A stretch of 6,101 bases of DNA, taken from contig CACZPD010000239.1 in assembly GCA_902782955.1 (NCBI GenBank), positions 1 to 6,101 of the forward strand, given 5' to 3'. Positions 1 through 6,075 of the stretch are shown here, one piece after another. A program made the translations under genes and the position numbers. The first letter of the stretch is position 1; every line of letters begins with the position of its first letter. The notes beneath the pieces are model-generated. The model saw only the letters and a program-made list of their open reading frames with translations, did no database searches and was not told where the DNA came from. The DNA comes from an uncultured Erysipelotrichaceae bacterium. Lineage in GTDB: Bacteria; Bacillota_I; Bacilli_A; Erysipelotrichales; Erysipelotrichaceae.

Positions 1-3000
1 ACCGCAGACCATTTTCCGTAAATAGTCTTTCCTTTTACGATCCGGAATGCCTGAACTCGGACGAAGTACTTCTTCTTGCTCTTCAGCTTCCTAAAAGTCA
101 GACCTTTGCTCGGGTATTTCCTGACTTTCTTAGTTTTCCGGGCCTTCTTGAACTTCTTATCACGCGCGATCTGCACCCGGTAACCCGTGGCATTTTTGAC
201 TTTCTTCCATTTGACGGTCAAGGCCTTCTTCGAAGGCTTCACCTTCTTGATCTTCGCCCGGGCCGGAGCTTTCACAGTACTCTGCTTAGTTTGAGGCTTT
301 ACCGCCGGACCATCAGGCTGATTCTCTGTCTGGTCCCCCGGCTTCTCTTCAGAAGCGGACTCGACAGGGTCTTTGTCCTCCGCAGAAACCCAAAGGTTCA
401 TCAACGATTCATCCGTCCCCAGCTGTGGGAAAGAACTGCCGCCAAGGTGCTCCCAATCCGCCACCTCATACCTGTAATCATTGACATAATGCCAGATGAT
501 CTCGTCGCCATCTGCCAGTTTCGTATCTTTCATTCCATCTGTATGCTCGCCATTCAGCGTATACATCCAGCCGGAATACGGGCCGTTCGTCATTTCACTG
601 AGTCTGTAGCCGCCCAGCGCTTTCGGCGCGACGATCGTTGATACATAGTTTGCGGAGGCACCTACAGCTTCCAGACCGGCCTGATCTAAGGCTTTGCAAA
701 ACACGTCATATACGGTGGATCCATAAGGAACCTCGTATTCCCGGGTCGCATACCAGGTCTGATATTCCGTGTCCATCTGCCCCTGGCTGAGGTCTACGCC
801 GGTTTTCGACACAGTCGACCCGACCAGCCTGAATGAAACTATAATGTCAGGCACATCGACCAGGTCTTCCCTCTCAGTGTTTTCTGTCAAAGTCACTTTA
901 CCGGCATGATCTGCGGCAAATTCAGTACTATACCCGGTATAGGTCTTCCCCTCTTCATCGCTGAACCCAAGGAAATGCCAACTGACTTCATTTGTATCTT
1001 CCCATACCGGCTCCGGGAACGGAATCTCCCCGTTTTCGTCTGCCTGGTGCACAAGGGTATCTTCGTCATAGTAGCAGACCATTTCTTTGCGCTCCGGCTT
1101 GAGATAGGTGCCTTGGCTCTTTAACAAAACCTCACTCACACCGCGCCCCTCAGGCTGCGAGCTCTGGTTGATCCGGAAATAATAGATCAGCGGAGCCTTC
1201 TTCCCTTCCTGAACAATGACCCGAACGATTCCGTGATCCGCTTTCTCCAGAAATGCCGTATTGCTCCGAAGGCTGTTGATGTACACATTGGCATTTTTCA
1301 TCGCGTTGACCCTAATGTCGAAGATTCCTTCCACATCCGCATCCAGCATCTCGAAAGGTCTGAGATCTTTACCGCTAATTTTCCGTCCATCAATCTCGAT
1401 GGAGGAAGGTGCGGTCGTCGTTCCGACGTGCTTCTCATCTGGCGCTGCTCTACGGACCATGTTCACTTCTGTGGACTTCTCTCCGATCGCACCTCCATCG
1501 ATCATCGTTGCGGTCGCGATCTTGATATAATGAATCCCATTCGTAAGCTCGACGGGATTTCCGTCATCATCCACTGCCCAGGCTAGATCAAAACCGTCCA
1601 CGCGGCCGCTCTCTCCCCAGGTCTTCAGCCCGGCATACGGATTAGAAGCCTGGTTGGTGGTGTCACGCAGCCCACAGTCTGCATAGCCGAAGGCGGGATA
1701 GGTTGGGATGGTATTTCCGTACTCGTTGGATTCAGCTTGCGGTGTGATCCTGTCTGTAGTAAGTGTAATACGGTCTTTTTCTGCAGTTTCCCATTGGTAT
1801 AGTGGGTAAATAGATGCTCTGGGAAATCGAATCGCAGAACTAAGTTCCTCTTCATCGCCGACCTGAACGAGTGTAGTCTCGTTCTCCCCCTTACGGTAGA
1901 TGACCTTTTGATTCCAGTGAACAACGTCGTCATAGTGGATTGATCCTGCCAGTTTATACCAGGTCTTCCCATCCTCGCTGACAGAGACATTTCCCGGTTC
2001 GGCGAAACTGCTGTTCCCGCTGACTGCATTTCCGTTTATGATAAATTCAATTCCATAAGGATTTGCAGGATCATCCCAGATTGCGTCTTCATAATAGTAA
2101 GTGATATACCCTCCTAGATTCCCTATCGAGGGAGGACTCGTATAAAGATCGGCGCCTGCTGCATCGAAGTTTCCACCTCTCAAAGATCCTACTGCTCGGT
2201 ACATATTTCCGTACGGAACATTCGCAGGCGTTCCATTGTTGGTATATTGTGAAAATGGGCAGATATAGTCAACGACTTTGTCCGGCATACCAGAATACTG
2301 CGCCTTATAACAAACGACACTGTAAGAGCGAATCGCAGTCTCATTGATCCGAAGCTCGATTATGTGTGTATCTCCTTCATTCGACGCAGAAAGTGCCGAT
2401 TCCCATTGCGTCAAGTCCATATCAGCAACTTTGTTCCCGTCAATATATACGTCACAAGGACCTTCTTTTTCAAAGGAGAATAGCGGTTCTATCTCCGAAT
2501 ATGGCACGACGAGCCTACCGCAGCTTTCTGCGCCATACAGATCCTTCTGATTCATCCACTGTCCATCACCAAGGAGGGCACAAGAAGTGATTGCACAGGG
2601 TAATTTGCCTTCTTTCCGAAAAACAAGATGAACTACAGATGGATAAAAAGCCTCATCATTTGGATAAAGATAACTATAGATAGAAACTTCTCCATATCCT
2701 TCTCTTAATCGTACTTTTTTTGTTCCATTTGCAATGTTTCCATGTTTTGTATCCGTCATGGCGCTTGAGTATCCCAGTATACCGCCCCATACCTGCGCAA
2801 CCCGCGAATACTCTTCTAGAGTCTTATCAAGGATCAACGGAGCTTTTGATGGATCCACTGTTGTAGTCCGAAAAGAAAGGTTAAAGCGACAGTCATCTCC
2901 CGTGTCATCAGATAGCAACACCTCTATTTCCTTTTCCCTTTCTTTCGAAGACGTCTCTTGAAAGCTCTTAACATCAACTCCTTCGATCAGAATAGAATCG

Positions 3001-3149
3001 ACAGAATATGTGTTACCCCCAAATGTATAGCTGGCATCAATCGGAATATTGAAGCTTTCGCCTGTCTTTGCAAAGGTGATATTTGCAGCCAGCAGGATGC
3101 TGGCTGCAATCGCAATGCTGATGAAACATATTTTATTCACTATCCTCAT
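1..3149 (-). CDS. Large exported surface protein with DUF4430 (transcobalamin-like) and Lys-rich FN3-like domains, 3' end outside window
   Basis: An uninterrupted minus-strand frame of 1049 codons starts at ATG 3149; its stop lies beyond base 1. AAAGGG sits 8 nt before the ATG and overlaps the end of the upstream gene. Residues 1-27 are a signal peptide (MRIVNK, hydrophobic core, ITFA cleavage) with no lipobox. About 288-568 resembles a cell-surface beta-sandwich family of Bacillota and Bacteroidota, with PDKVVDY, NPYGIEFIINGNA, SEDGKTWYKLAGS, DGFDLAWAVDDDGNPV and EKSTEV. About 765-893 is DUF4430 (PF14478), the transcobalamin/intrinsic-factor C-terminal-like fold, with PYGSTVYDVF, GWMYTLNG (860-867) and DGDEIIWHY. 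A Pro/Glu/Gln-rich linker leads to a Lys-rich FN3-like module from about 963 (LTVKWKKVKNATGYRVQI). Residues 28-287 and 570-764 are unassigned, probably beta-rich. Likely role: extracellular corrinoid binding as last gene of a B12-controlled operon, which is inference. The anchoring mode is not visible because the C-terminus is cut. Confidence 0.9.
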   Translation of the reverse strand, partial: MRIVNKICFISIAIAASILLAANITFAKTGESFNIPIDASYTFGGNTYSVDSILIEGVDVKSFQETSSKEREKEIEVLLSDDTGDDCRFNLSFRTTTVDPSKAPLILDKTLEEYSRVAQVWGGILGYSSAMTDTKHGNIANGTKKVRLREGYGEVSIYSYLYPNDEAFYPSVVHLVFRKEGKLPCAITSCALLGDGQWMNQKDLYGAESCGRLVVPYSEIEPLFSFEKEGPCDVYIDGNKVADMDLTQWESALSASNEGDTHIIELRINETAIRSYSVVCYKAQYSGMPDKVVDYICPFSQYTNNGTPANVPYGNMYRAVGSLRGGNFDAAGADLYTSPPSIGNLGGYITYYYEDAIWDDPANPYGIEFIINGNAVSGNSSFAEPGNVSVSEDGKTWYKLAGSIHYDDVVHWNQKVIYRKGENETTLVQVGDEEELSSAIRFPRASIYPLYQWETAEKDRITLTTDRITPQAESNEYGNTIPTYPAFGYADCGLRDTTNQASNPYAGLKTWGESGRVDGFDLAWAVDDDGNPVELTNGIHYIKIATATMIDGGAIGEKSTEVNMVRRAAPDEKHVGTTTAPSSIEIDGRKISGKDLRPFEMLDADVEGIFDIRVNAMKNANVYINSLRSNTAFLEKADHGIVRVIVQEGKKAPLIYYFRINQSSQPEGRGVSEVLLKSQGTYLKPERKEMVCYYDEDTLVHQADENGEIPFPEPVWEDTNEVSWHFLGFSDEEGKTYTGYSTEFAADHAGKVTLTENTEREDLVDVPDIIVSFRLVGSTVSKTGVDLSQGQMDTEYQTWYATREYEVPYGSTVYDVFCKALDQAGLEAVGASANYVSTIVAPKALGGYRLSEMTNGPYSGWMYTLNGEHTDGMKDTKLADGDEIIWHYVNDYRYEVADWEHLGGSSFPQLGTDESLMNLWVSAEDKDPVESASEEKPGDQTENQPDGPAVKPQTKQSTVKAPARAKIKKVKPSKKALTVKWKKVKNATGYRVQIARDKKFKKARKTKKVRKYPSKGLTFRKLKSKKKYFVRVQAFRIVKGKTIYGKWSA

Positions 3150-3164
3150 TAATCATACCCTTTA

Positions 3165-4526
3165 TTAATCGATTGTGACCCAGAACATTGGCCGAACATA
3201 ATGCTTTTCTGAAGACACAACTAATCCTGGTAGCGCCTTATCCTTGTTCGATCCCTTAAGTTGAAGATGCCAAATCTGGCTGCTTTCTAGCTCCTCTCCA
3301 TTATATTCGTTCACACCTTCCCTTAACCACCACTCTAATGCTTCTGTAAGTATGCTTCTATAAATCTTCTTGTTCTCAGCTGTGATTTGAAGTTGAACGG
3401 GATCAATTGAACTGTTTTTCAACACAGTATTAGCTGCCCCGTATCTTAGCAGATCATACTCCAATCTAGACGGAACGAATACTTTATCATTAGTACTACT
3501 AACTTCCTCAACCATATCCTCGATTTCGCCATTTATGTCGCGTTTAATTATGCCCGAAGGTATAGCTGTCTCAACGGCGAGTTTAGAAATTGTCGGATTA
3601 TCTTTCAGATACTGACCATTTAAGAAACTTCGTATATCACTGTCTCTCCAGAGGATACTTCCGTTTTCAGAAAACGCCATTTCTTCTCCATAGCAGTCTT
3701 TTGCAAAAAGAAGAGCCTTGTTTATCGTTTGATCTGTATCTTCATTAATTTCTGTTTCTTTGGTAAGAACATTAAACGCCTGACCATCGATCTCAACAGT
3801 ATTCGTAGAACCCGCTTCAATATTGCGTATTTCTTCCCTAACAGATTCAAGAAGCGCCTGTTCTTCTTCAAACTTTTGGATTGTCGTACGATACTGTTCG
3901 ACCAGTTCCTTTGTGTCTCCAGAAACCAACGCCTTTTGGTCATCCGTCAATGCATCATATACATCGACCAGCTCTTTTGCTGCAGCAATCGCTTCTGCTG
4001 ATGCATCTTCAGGGAGCGTTTCATGGCCATTCATCTTTTCAACGAACGAGTCCGCAGCAGCCTTATCCTCTTTTGCTTTTTTTACTGCCGGATCTTCCTG
4101 CTCAGCTGGGGTTTCCTCTTCTGTCTTTTTCTCATCGCCTGCTTTCTTTGGCTTAGCTTTAGTTGTAATCTTCTTTATGGCAGAGAATTTCCCTTTCTTC
4201 TTGCCTTTAATCGCACGAACTTTGAATGCGTATTTGGTGCTATACTTTCCCTTGAATGACAAAGACGTCTTTTTTACAGTCTTATATTTCTTGAACTTCT
4301 TTGCTTTACCAATTTTGACAAATACTTCGTATTTTTTCGCCTTTTTCACTTTAGACCATTTGACGGTGATATTATTATACTTTTTCACCGACACTTTCAG
4401 CCTTTTGACCTTAGCTGGTTTGGATGCTGCATACGACATTCCGTTTAGCATTGGCATAAACCCGAAGCACATCACGATTGCCAATAGCGTAATAAATACT
4501 CTTTTTACAGTTGATTTAGTAACCAT
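3165..4526 (-). CDS. Exported protein with Lys-rich FN3-like module and DUF6273-like domain
   Basis: Encodes 453 aa. AAGGAGG lies about 4 nt upstream of ATG 4526, in the 14-bp gap after the preceding gene. Residues 1-34 are a signal peptide ending SYA. Residues 36-127 form an FN3-like module (NITVKWSKVKKAKKYEVFV, YAFKVRAIKG) that is more than one-third lysine with almost no acidic residues, so strongly basic. An acidic linker (128-150) and a helical stretch (about 151-235, with YDALTDDQKALV, a small repeat unit common in clostridial surface proteins) follow. The C-terminus (about 243-453) matches DUF6273-like domains: IDGQAFNVL, ILWRDSDIRSFLN, STNDKVFVPSRLEYD, EWWLREG and the ending YVRPMFWV. 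DUF6273 has no established biochemical role. The FN3 module is also found in the downstream protein, so the two may sit on the same wall polymer. A role in corrinoid capture is inferred only from operon membership. Confidence 0.9.
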   Translation of the reverse strand: MVTKSTVKRVFITLLAIVMCFGFMPMLNGMSYAASKPAKVKRLKVSVKKYNNITVKWSKVKKAKKYEVFVKIGKAKKFKKYKTVKKTSLSFKGKYSTKYAFKVRAIKGKKKGKFSAIKKITTKAKPKKAGDEKKTEEETPAEQEDPAVKKAKEDKAAADSFVEKMNGHETLPEDASAEAIAAAKELVDVYDALTDDQKALVSGDTKELVEQYRTTIQKFEEEQALLESVREEIRNIEAGSTNTVEIDGQAFNVLTKETEINEDTDQTINKALLFAKDCYGEEMAFSENGSILWRDSDIRSFLNGQYLKDNPTISKLAVETAIPSGIIKRDINGEIEDMVEEVSSTNDKVFVPSRLEYDLLRYGAANTVLKNSSIDPVQLQITAENKKIYRSILTEALEWWLREGVNEYNGEELESSQIWHLQLKGSNKDKALPGLVVSSEKHYVRPMFWVTID

Positions 4527-4540
4527 TTCCCCTCCTTATT

Positions 4541-5491
4541 TCATTTCGTAAATGAAAGCATCGCAGAAGTATTGTTGATTAGTTTGTAGCCACTTACCCC
4601 GCTGTTTTTGTAGTGAACAATATTGTTCAGCGGAATTAAATGGATATAATAATCTCCGCTTGCCAAACTGGAAATGTTAATTTCTCCTTCTCCTAAATCA
4701 TCAATGGAAACAGTCCCTGCTTTTACTGCGGTACCACTATTACTTGGATAAATGACATAGGAATAGCTTGTCTCATAGAGATCAACGAGGTCAAAATCTT
4801 CAATAGTCCAGTATCCACTGTTTTCGAAATATGACTTGGACCAATACAGTTCTATATACACCTTACTGCCGGAAACTGATGCTTCGCCCGCCTGATAATT
4901 ACAACTGAATAACTCCGATGTGTTTTTATGGAAAGGATAGTCCCAGAAGAAATGGATTACATCCCCATCTTCTATCGGTGTTGTTGCAACGCTGGTTCCG
5001 AGAGGTCCATTAGCAGCTAATGGACTAGTAAATGTTTCAAGTGGAAACTGTCCATTGATTCTAAACTTCCATCCATCAAGTTTAGTTGATGCATTTGCTG
5101 GCAAAGCCGGTGCGTACTCATGACCGTTCAAAGTGATCGATCTGATGTAGTCATCACTGGCATCAAAAGTGTTTCCATTAATATCTGTCATTGGAATACT
5201 ATTCACGTCCGAGAGTGTCAACATTGCATCACGAACACTATATCCGCTCTGCCCATCTTTCAGGGGAGATACCGATACGTGATAAGCTCCTGCATAGTTA
5301 TAACCACTTTCCAATTTACTCTCTAAAACAATCTTTACTGTAATGCTTCCTGAAGTTTCACTTCCCAAGGATCCTGCTAAATACGCTCCCGGATCTTCAT
5401 ACGTTACCGCGAACGCCACCCCCGACATCGCAATTGTCATAATGGCTACCGCCATCGCGACTAAGAGACTTTTGATTACATGCTTTTTCAT
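4541..5491 (-). CDS. Small exported DUF4430-like (transcobalamin C-terminal-like) protein
   Basis: Encodes 316 aa. The frame is open up to 5545, but the ATG at 5491 is preferred: AGGAGG (5506-5501) lies 9 nt upstream and MKKHVIK is a typical signal-peptide start. The ATG at 5497 is only 3 nt from that site and upstream starts lack one. Residues 1-28 are a signal peptide (SGVAFA cleavage) without a lipobox cysteine. About 48-186 has the DUF4430 pattern: GYSVRDAMLTL, then GWKFRINGQFPLE (140-152), then IEDGDVIHFFWDYP (173-186), matching the GW-x-Y-x-V-NG and DGDVI elements of the family. About 200-316 is a second beta-rich domain I cannot name. First gene of the operon behind the cobalamin riboswitch, so expected to be made when B12 is scarce. 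The DUF4430 call is by eye, weaker than in the third gene. Corrinoid binding is inference. Confidence 0.88.
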   Translation of the reverse strand: MKKHVIKSLLVAMAVAIMTIAMSGVAFAVTYEDPGAYLAGSLGSETSGSITVKIVLESKLESGYNYAGAYHVSVSPLKDGQSGYSVRDAMLTLSDVNSIPMTDINGNTFDASDDYIRSITLNGHEYAPALPANASTKLDGWKFRINGQFPLETFTSPLAANGPLGTSVATTPIEDGDVIHFFWDYPFHKNTSELFSCNYQAGEASVSGSKVYIELYWSKSYFENSGYWTIEDFDLVDLYETSYSYVIYPSNSGTAVKAGTVSIDDLGEGEINISSLASGDYYIHLIPLNNIVHYKNSGVSGYKLINNTSAMLSFTK

Positions 5492-5497
5492 ATTCAT

Positions 5498-5582
5498 TTT
5501 CCTCCTTCTAACATGTATTGCGCTTGACTGAAACCGCAGGAGCAACGGATTACTGCAAAGTCAAATCAGATCCGCCACCCCG
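5498..5582 (-). other. Leader spacer between terminator and first gene, with imperfect hairpin
   Basis: Untranslated leader linking the terminator to the first gene. TTGACT (5564-5559) can pair with AGTCAA (5529-5524), and inside it GCAG (5556-5553) with CTGC (5539-5536), giving an interrupted hairpin ahead of the ribosome binding site at 5506-5501. It is not followed by a T run, so it is not a terminator. It may be an mRNA stabiliser or chance. No small ORF with a ribosome binding site is evident. Confidence 0.3.
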
Positions 5583-5630
5583 AAAAAACAAAATGCCTGC
5601 CGGCCACAGCCTTTAAGACTGCGGCGGGCA
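5583..5630 (-). terminator. Intrinsic terminator of the cobalamin riboswitch
   Basis: Minus-strand RNA TGCCCGCCGCAGT (5630-5618) pairs over 13 positions, with one C-C mismatch and two G-T wobbles, with GCTGTGGCCGGCA (5610-5598). The loop is short, and a TTTTGTTTTTT tract (5593-5583) follows. This GC-rich stem and T run is a textbook rho-independent terminator. It lies between the riboswitch and the first gene, so it is the expression platform rather than the end of another gene. Its first three stem bases overlap the antiterminator helix. Confidence 0.9.
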
Positions 5631-5652
5631 GACACCAATCCTCTGTGTCTGC
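5628..5652 (-). promoter_or_regulatory. Antiterminator helix
   Basis: GCAGACAC (5652-5645) is perfectly complementary to GTGTCTGC (5635-5628), with a 9-nt loop. The 5' half overlaps the riboswitch P1 3' strand (AGCAG, 5653-5649) and the 3' half overlaps the terminator stem (5630-5628). The helix is therefore mutually exclusive with both. Without ligand it should form and allow read-through; with cobalamin, P1 forms and the terminator follows. The pairing is seen; the switching logic is inferred from known riboswitches. Confidence 0.75.
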
Positions 5653-5766
5653 TGTCTCTTGGCTGGGCTGGCTGGCTACGGCATGCGCCGATCACAGTGG
5701 AGGAAAGTCCGCCCCGGAATCTGACCGGGTACTCATTTATGCAGGATTCTGCAACCAAGAAAGCAG
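5649..5766 (-). promoter_or_regulatory. Cobalamin (B12) riboswitch, compact type, controlling the secreted-protein operon
   Basis: Minus-strand core elements follow the cobalamin riboswitch order. P1 comprises CTGCT (5766-5762) with AGCAG (5653-5649) and TCTTGGTT (5760-5753) with AGCCAAGA (5664-5657). P5 is CCCGG (5729-5725) with CCGGG (5717-5713) around the loop TCAGATT, where the consensus is GGTGAAAATCC; the usual G after GGT is C here. Then come GGGGCGGAC, TCCACTGTGA (5701-5692, consensus CCACTGTGA) and AGCCAAGAGACAGCAG (5664-5649, consensus AGCCAGGAGACCTGCC). The peripheral arm is reduced to a 4-bp hairpin CGGC-GCAT-GCCG (5690-5679), which suggests a compact class II aptamer favouring methyl- or aquocobalamin; the class is inference. 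With the downstream terminator it should switch the operon off when B12 is plentiful. Confidence 0.87.
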
Positions 5767-5786
5767 GTATTTGTTTTTCTGTCAAA

Positions 5787-5815
5787 ATTATAGCAAAACT
5801 ATCCATCCAAGTCAA
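5787..5815 (-). promoter_or_regulatory. Sigma-A promoter of the secreted-protein operon
   Basis: TTGACT (-35, 5815-5810), a 17-bp spacer and a perfect TATAAT (-10, 5792-5787) on the minus strand. Predicted transcription start is near A5780, about 14 nt before the riboswitch P1, leaving the complete aptamer in the transcript. Confidence 0.85.
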
Positions 5816-5842
5816 CGGTCACAGATTGAAGTTGATACCTCC

Positions 5843-5872
5843 TTGACAAGAACTTGTCCTGTAAGCTACAAT
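5843..5872 (+). promoter_or_regulatory. Sigma-A promoter of the right-hand riboswitch transcript
   Basis: Perfect TTGACA (-35, 5843-5848), 18-bp spacer and TACAAT (-10, 5867-5872) on the plus strand. Predicted start is near 5879, about 20 nt before P1 of the right-hand riboswitch. Its -35 lies 27 bp from the -35 of the divergent minus-strand promoter, so the two polymerase sites are close enough to interfere. Confidence 0.78.
5845..5858. repeat. Short inverted repeat over the right-hand -35 box, possible operator
   Basis: GACAAG (5845-5850), 2-nt spacer, CTTGTC (5853-5858). The dyad overlaps the plus-strand -35 element and sits between the two divergent promoters. A repressor site is possible, but the dyad is short and could be chance. 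Confidence 0.35.
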
Positions 5873-5897
5873 ATAAGCACCAAAATAGCATAAGTTA

Positions 5898-6010
5898 TGT
5901 CTGTGGTTGATGTATTATGCTGCGTAATAGGAAATTCGGTGAGAATCCGGAGCTGTCTTATCTTAACCGTGTGCAGCAGGTGCTGCGAGCCGGAATATCC
6001 CCCACAGATA
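5898..6010 (+). promoter_or_regulatory. Second cobalamin (B12) riboswitch, compact type, divergent
   Basis: Plus-strand elements in cobalamin-riboswitch order. P1 is TGTCTGTGG (5898-5906) with CCACAGATA (6002-6010), 9 bp with one wobble, and GGTT follows at 5905-5908. Next are TAATAGGAAA (5925-5934) and P5 (5935-5939 with 5947-5951) around TGAGAAT, giving GGTGAGAATCC, a close match to consensus GGTGAAAATCC. GAGCTGTC, then AACCGTG in place of AACTGTA, follow. A 5-bp hairpin GCAGC-AGGT-GCTGC (5973-5986) replaces the large peripheral arms. AGCCGGAATATCC (5988-6000) corresponds to the AGCCAGGAGACC box. The short peripheral arm suggests class II; ligand form is not determinable. It should repress the gene starting near 6076 when cobalamin is present. 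Confidence 0.87.
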
Positions 6011-6014
6011 GGTT

Positions 6015-6037
6015 CAGATATCGAGATGGAATATCTG
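6015..6037 (+). promoter_or_regulatory. Linker hairpin after the right-hand riboswitch
   Basis: CAGATAT (6015-6021) pairs perfectly with ATATCTG (6031-6037) around a 9-nt loop. The same 3' strand can instead pair with ACAGATA (6004-6010), which is part of the aptamer P1, so the two states exclude each other. A T-poor tail (TCGGTTTTG) follows, making it a weak terminator at best. Confidence 0.5.
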
Positions 6038-6045
6038 TCGGTTTT

Positions 6046-6068
6046 GTCTCCAGCCAGCTAAAGGAGGC
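6046..6068 (+). promoter_or_regulatory. Hairpin able to sequester the ribosome binding site
   Basis: GTCTCC (6046-6051) is perfectly complementary to GGAGGC (6063-6068) with an 11-nt loop. It covers the whole AAAGGAGG ribosome binding site of the gene starting near 6076. This is the arrangement of translation-level cobalamin riboswitches. The pairing is seen; the ligand dependence is inferred. Confidence 0.6.
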
Positions 6069-6075
6069 TTATTTG

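Noticed and set aside
1625..2029. 134-codon minus-strand open frame within the large gene
   Set aside because: It is out of frame with the large gene, which stays open through this region and carries the recognisable surface-protein domain here. No ribosome binding site or protein-like composition supports it.
1..3149. Possible frameshifted or fragmented large gene
   Set aside because: Reading the whole frame from ATG 3149 to base 1 shows no stop. The lack of a closed ORF is only because the stop codon lies outside the window.
4467..4478. Possible lipobox cysteine in the signal peptide of the 453-aa protein
   Set aside because: The residues before Cys20 are AIVM rather than L-[AS]-[GA]. The Cys lies within the hydrophobic core, ahead of a better signal peptidase I site at SYA.
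3823..4551. 242-codon plus-strand open frame opposite the 453-aa gene
   Set aside because: It is the antisense shadow of a Lys-rich gene, hence its Phe/Leu/Ser-rich, membrane-like translation. It lacks a ribosome binding site, while the minus frame has a signal peptide, domains and an AAGGAGG site.
5700..5710. GAGGAAAGTCC on the plus strand, like the conserved P4 strand of RNase P RNA
   Set aside because: No matching second conserved region (AGAnnAATG) or surrounding RNase P architecture follows. Its complement is explained by the cobalamin riboswitch core next to CCACTGTGA.
5561..5893. Open frames of about 80 codons on both strands across the intergenic region
   Set aside because: They overlap the promoters, left riboswitch and terminator, have no ribosome binding sites, and their translations show no domain-like features.
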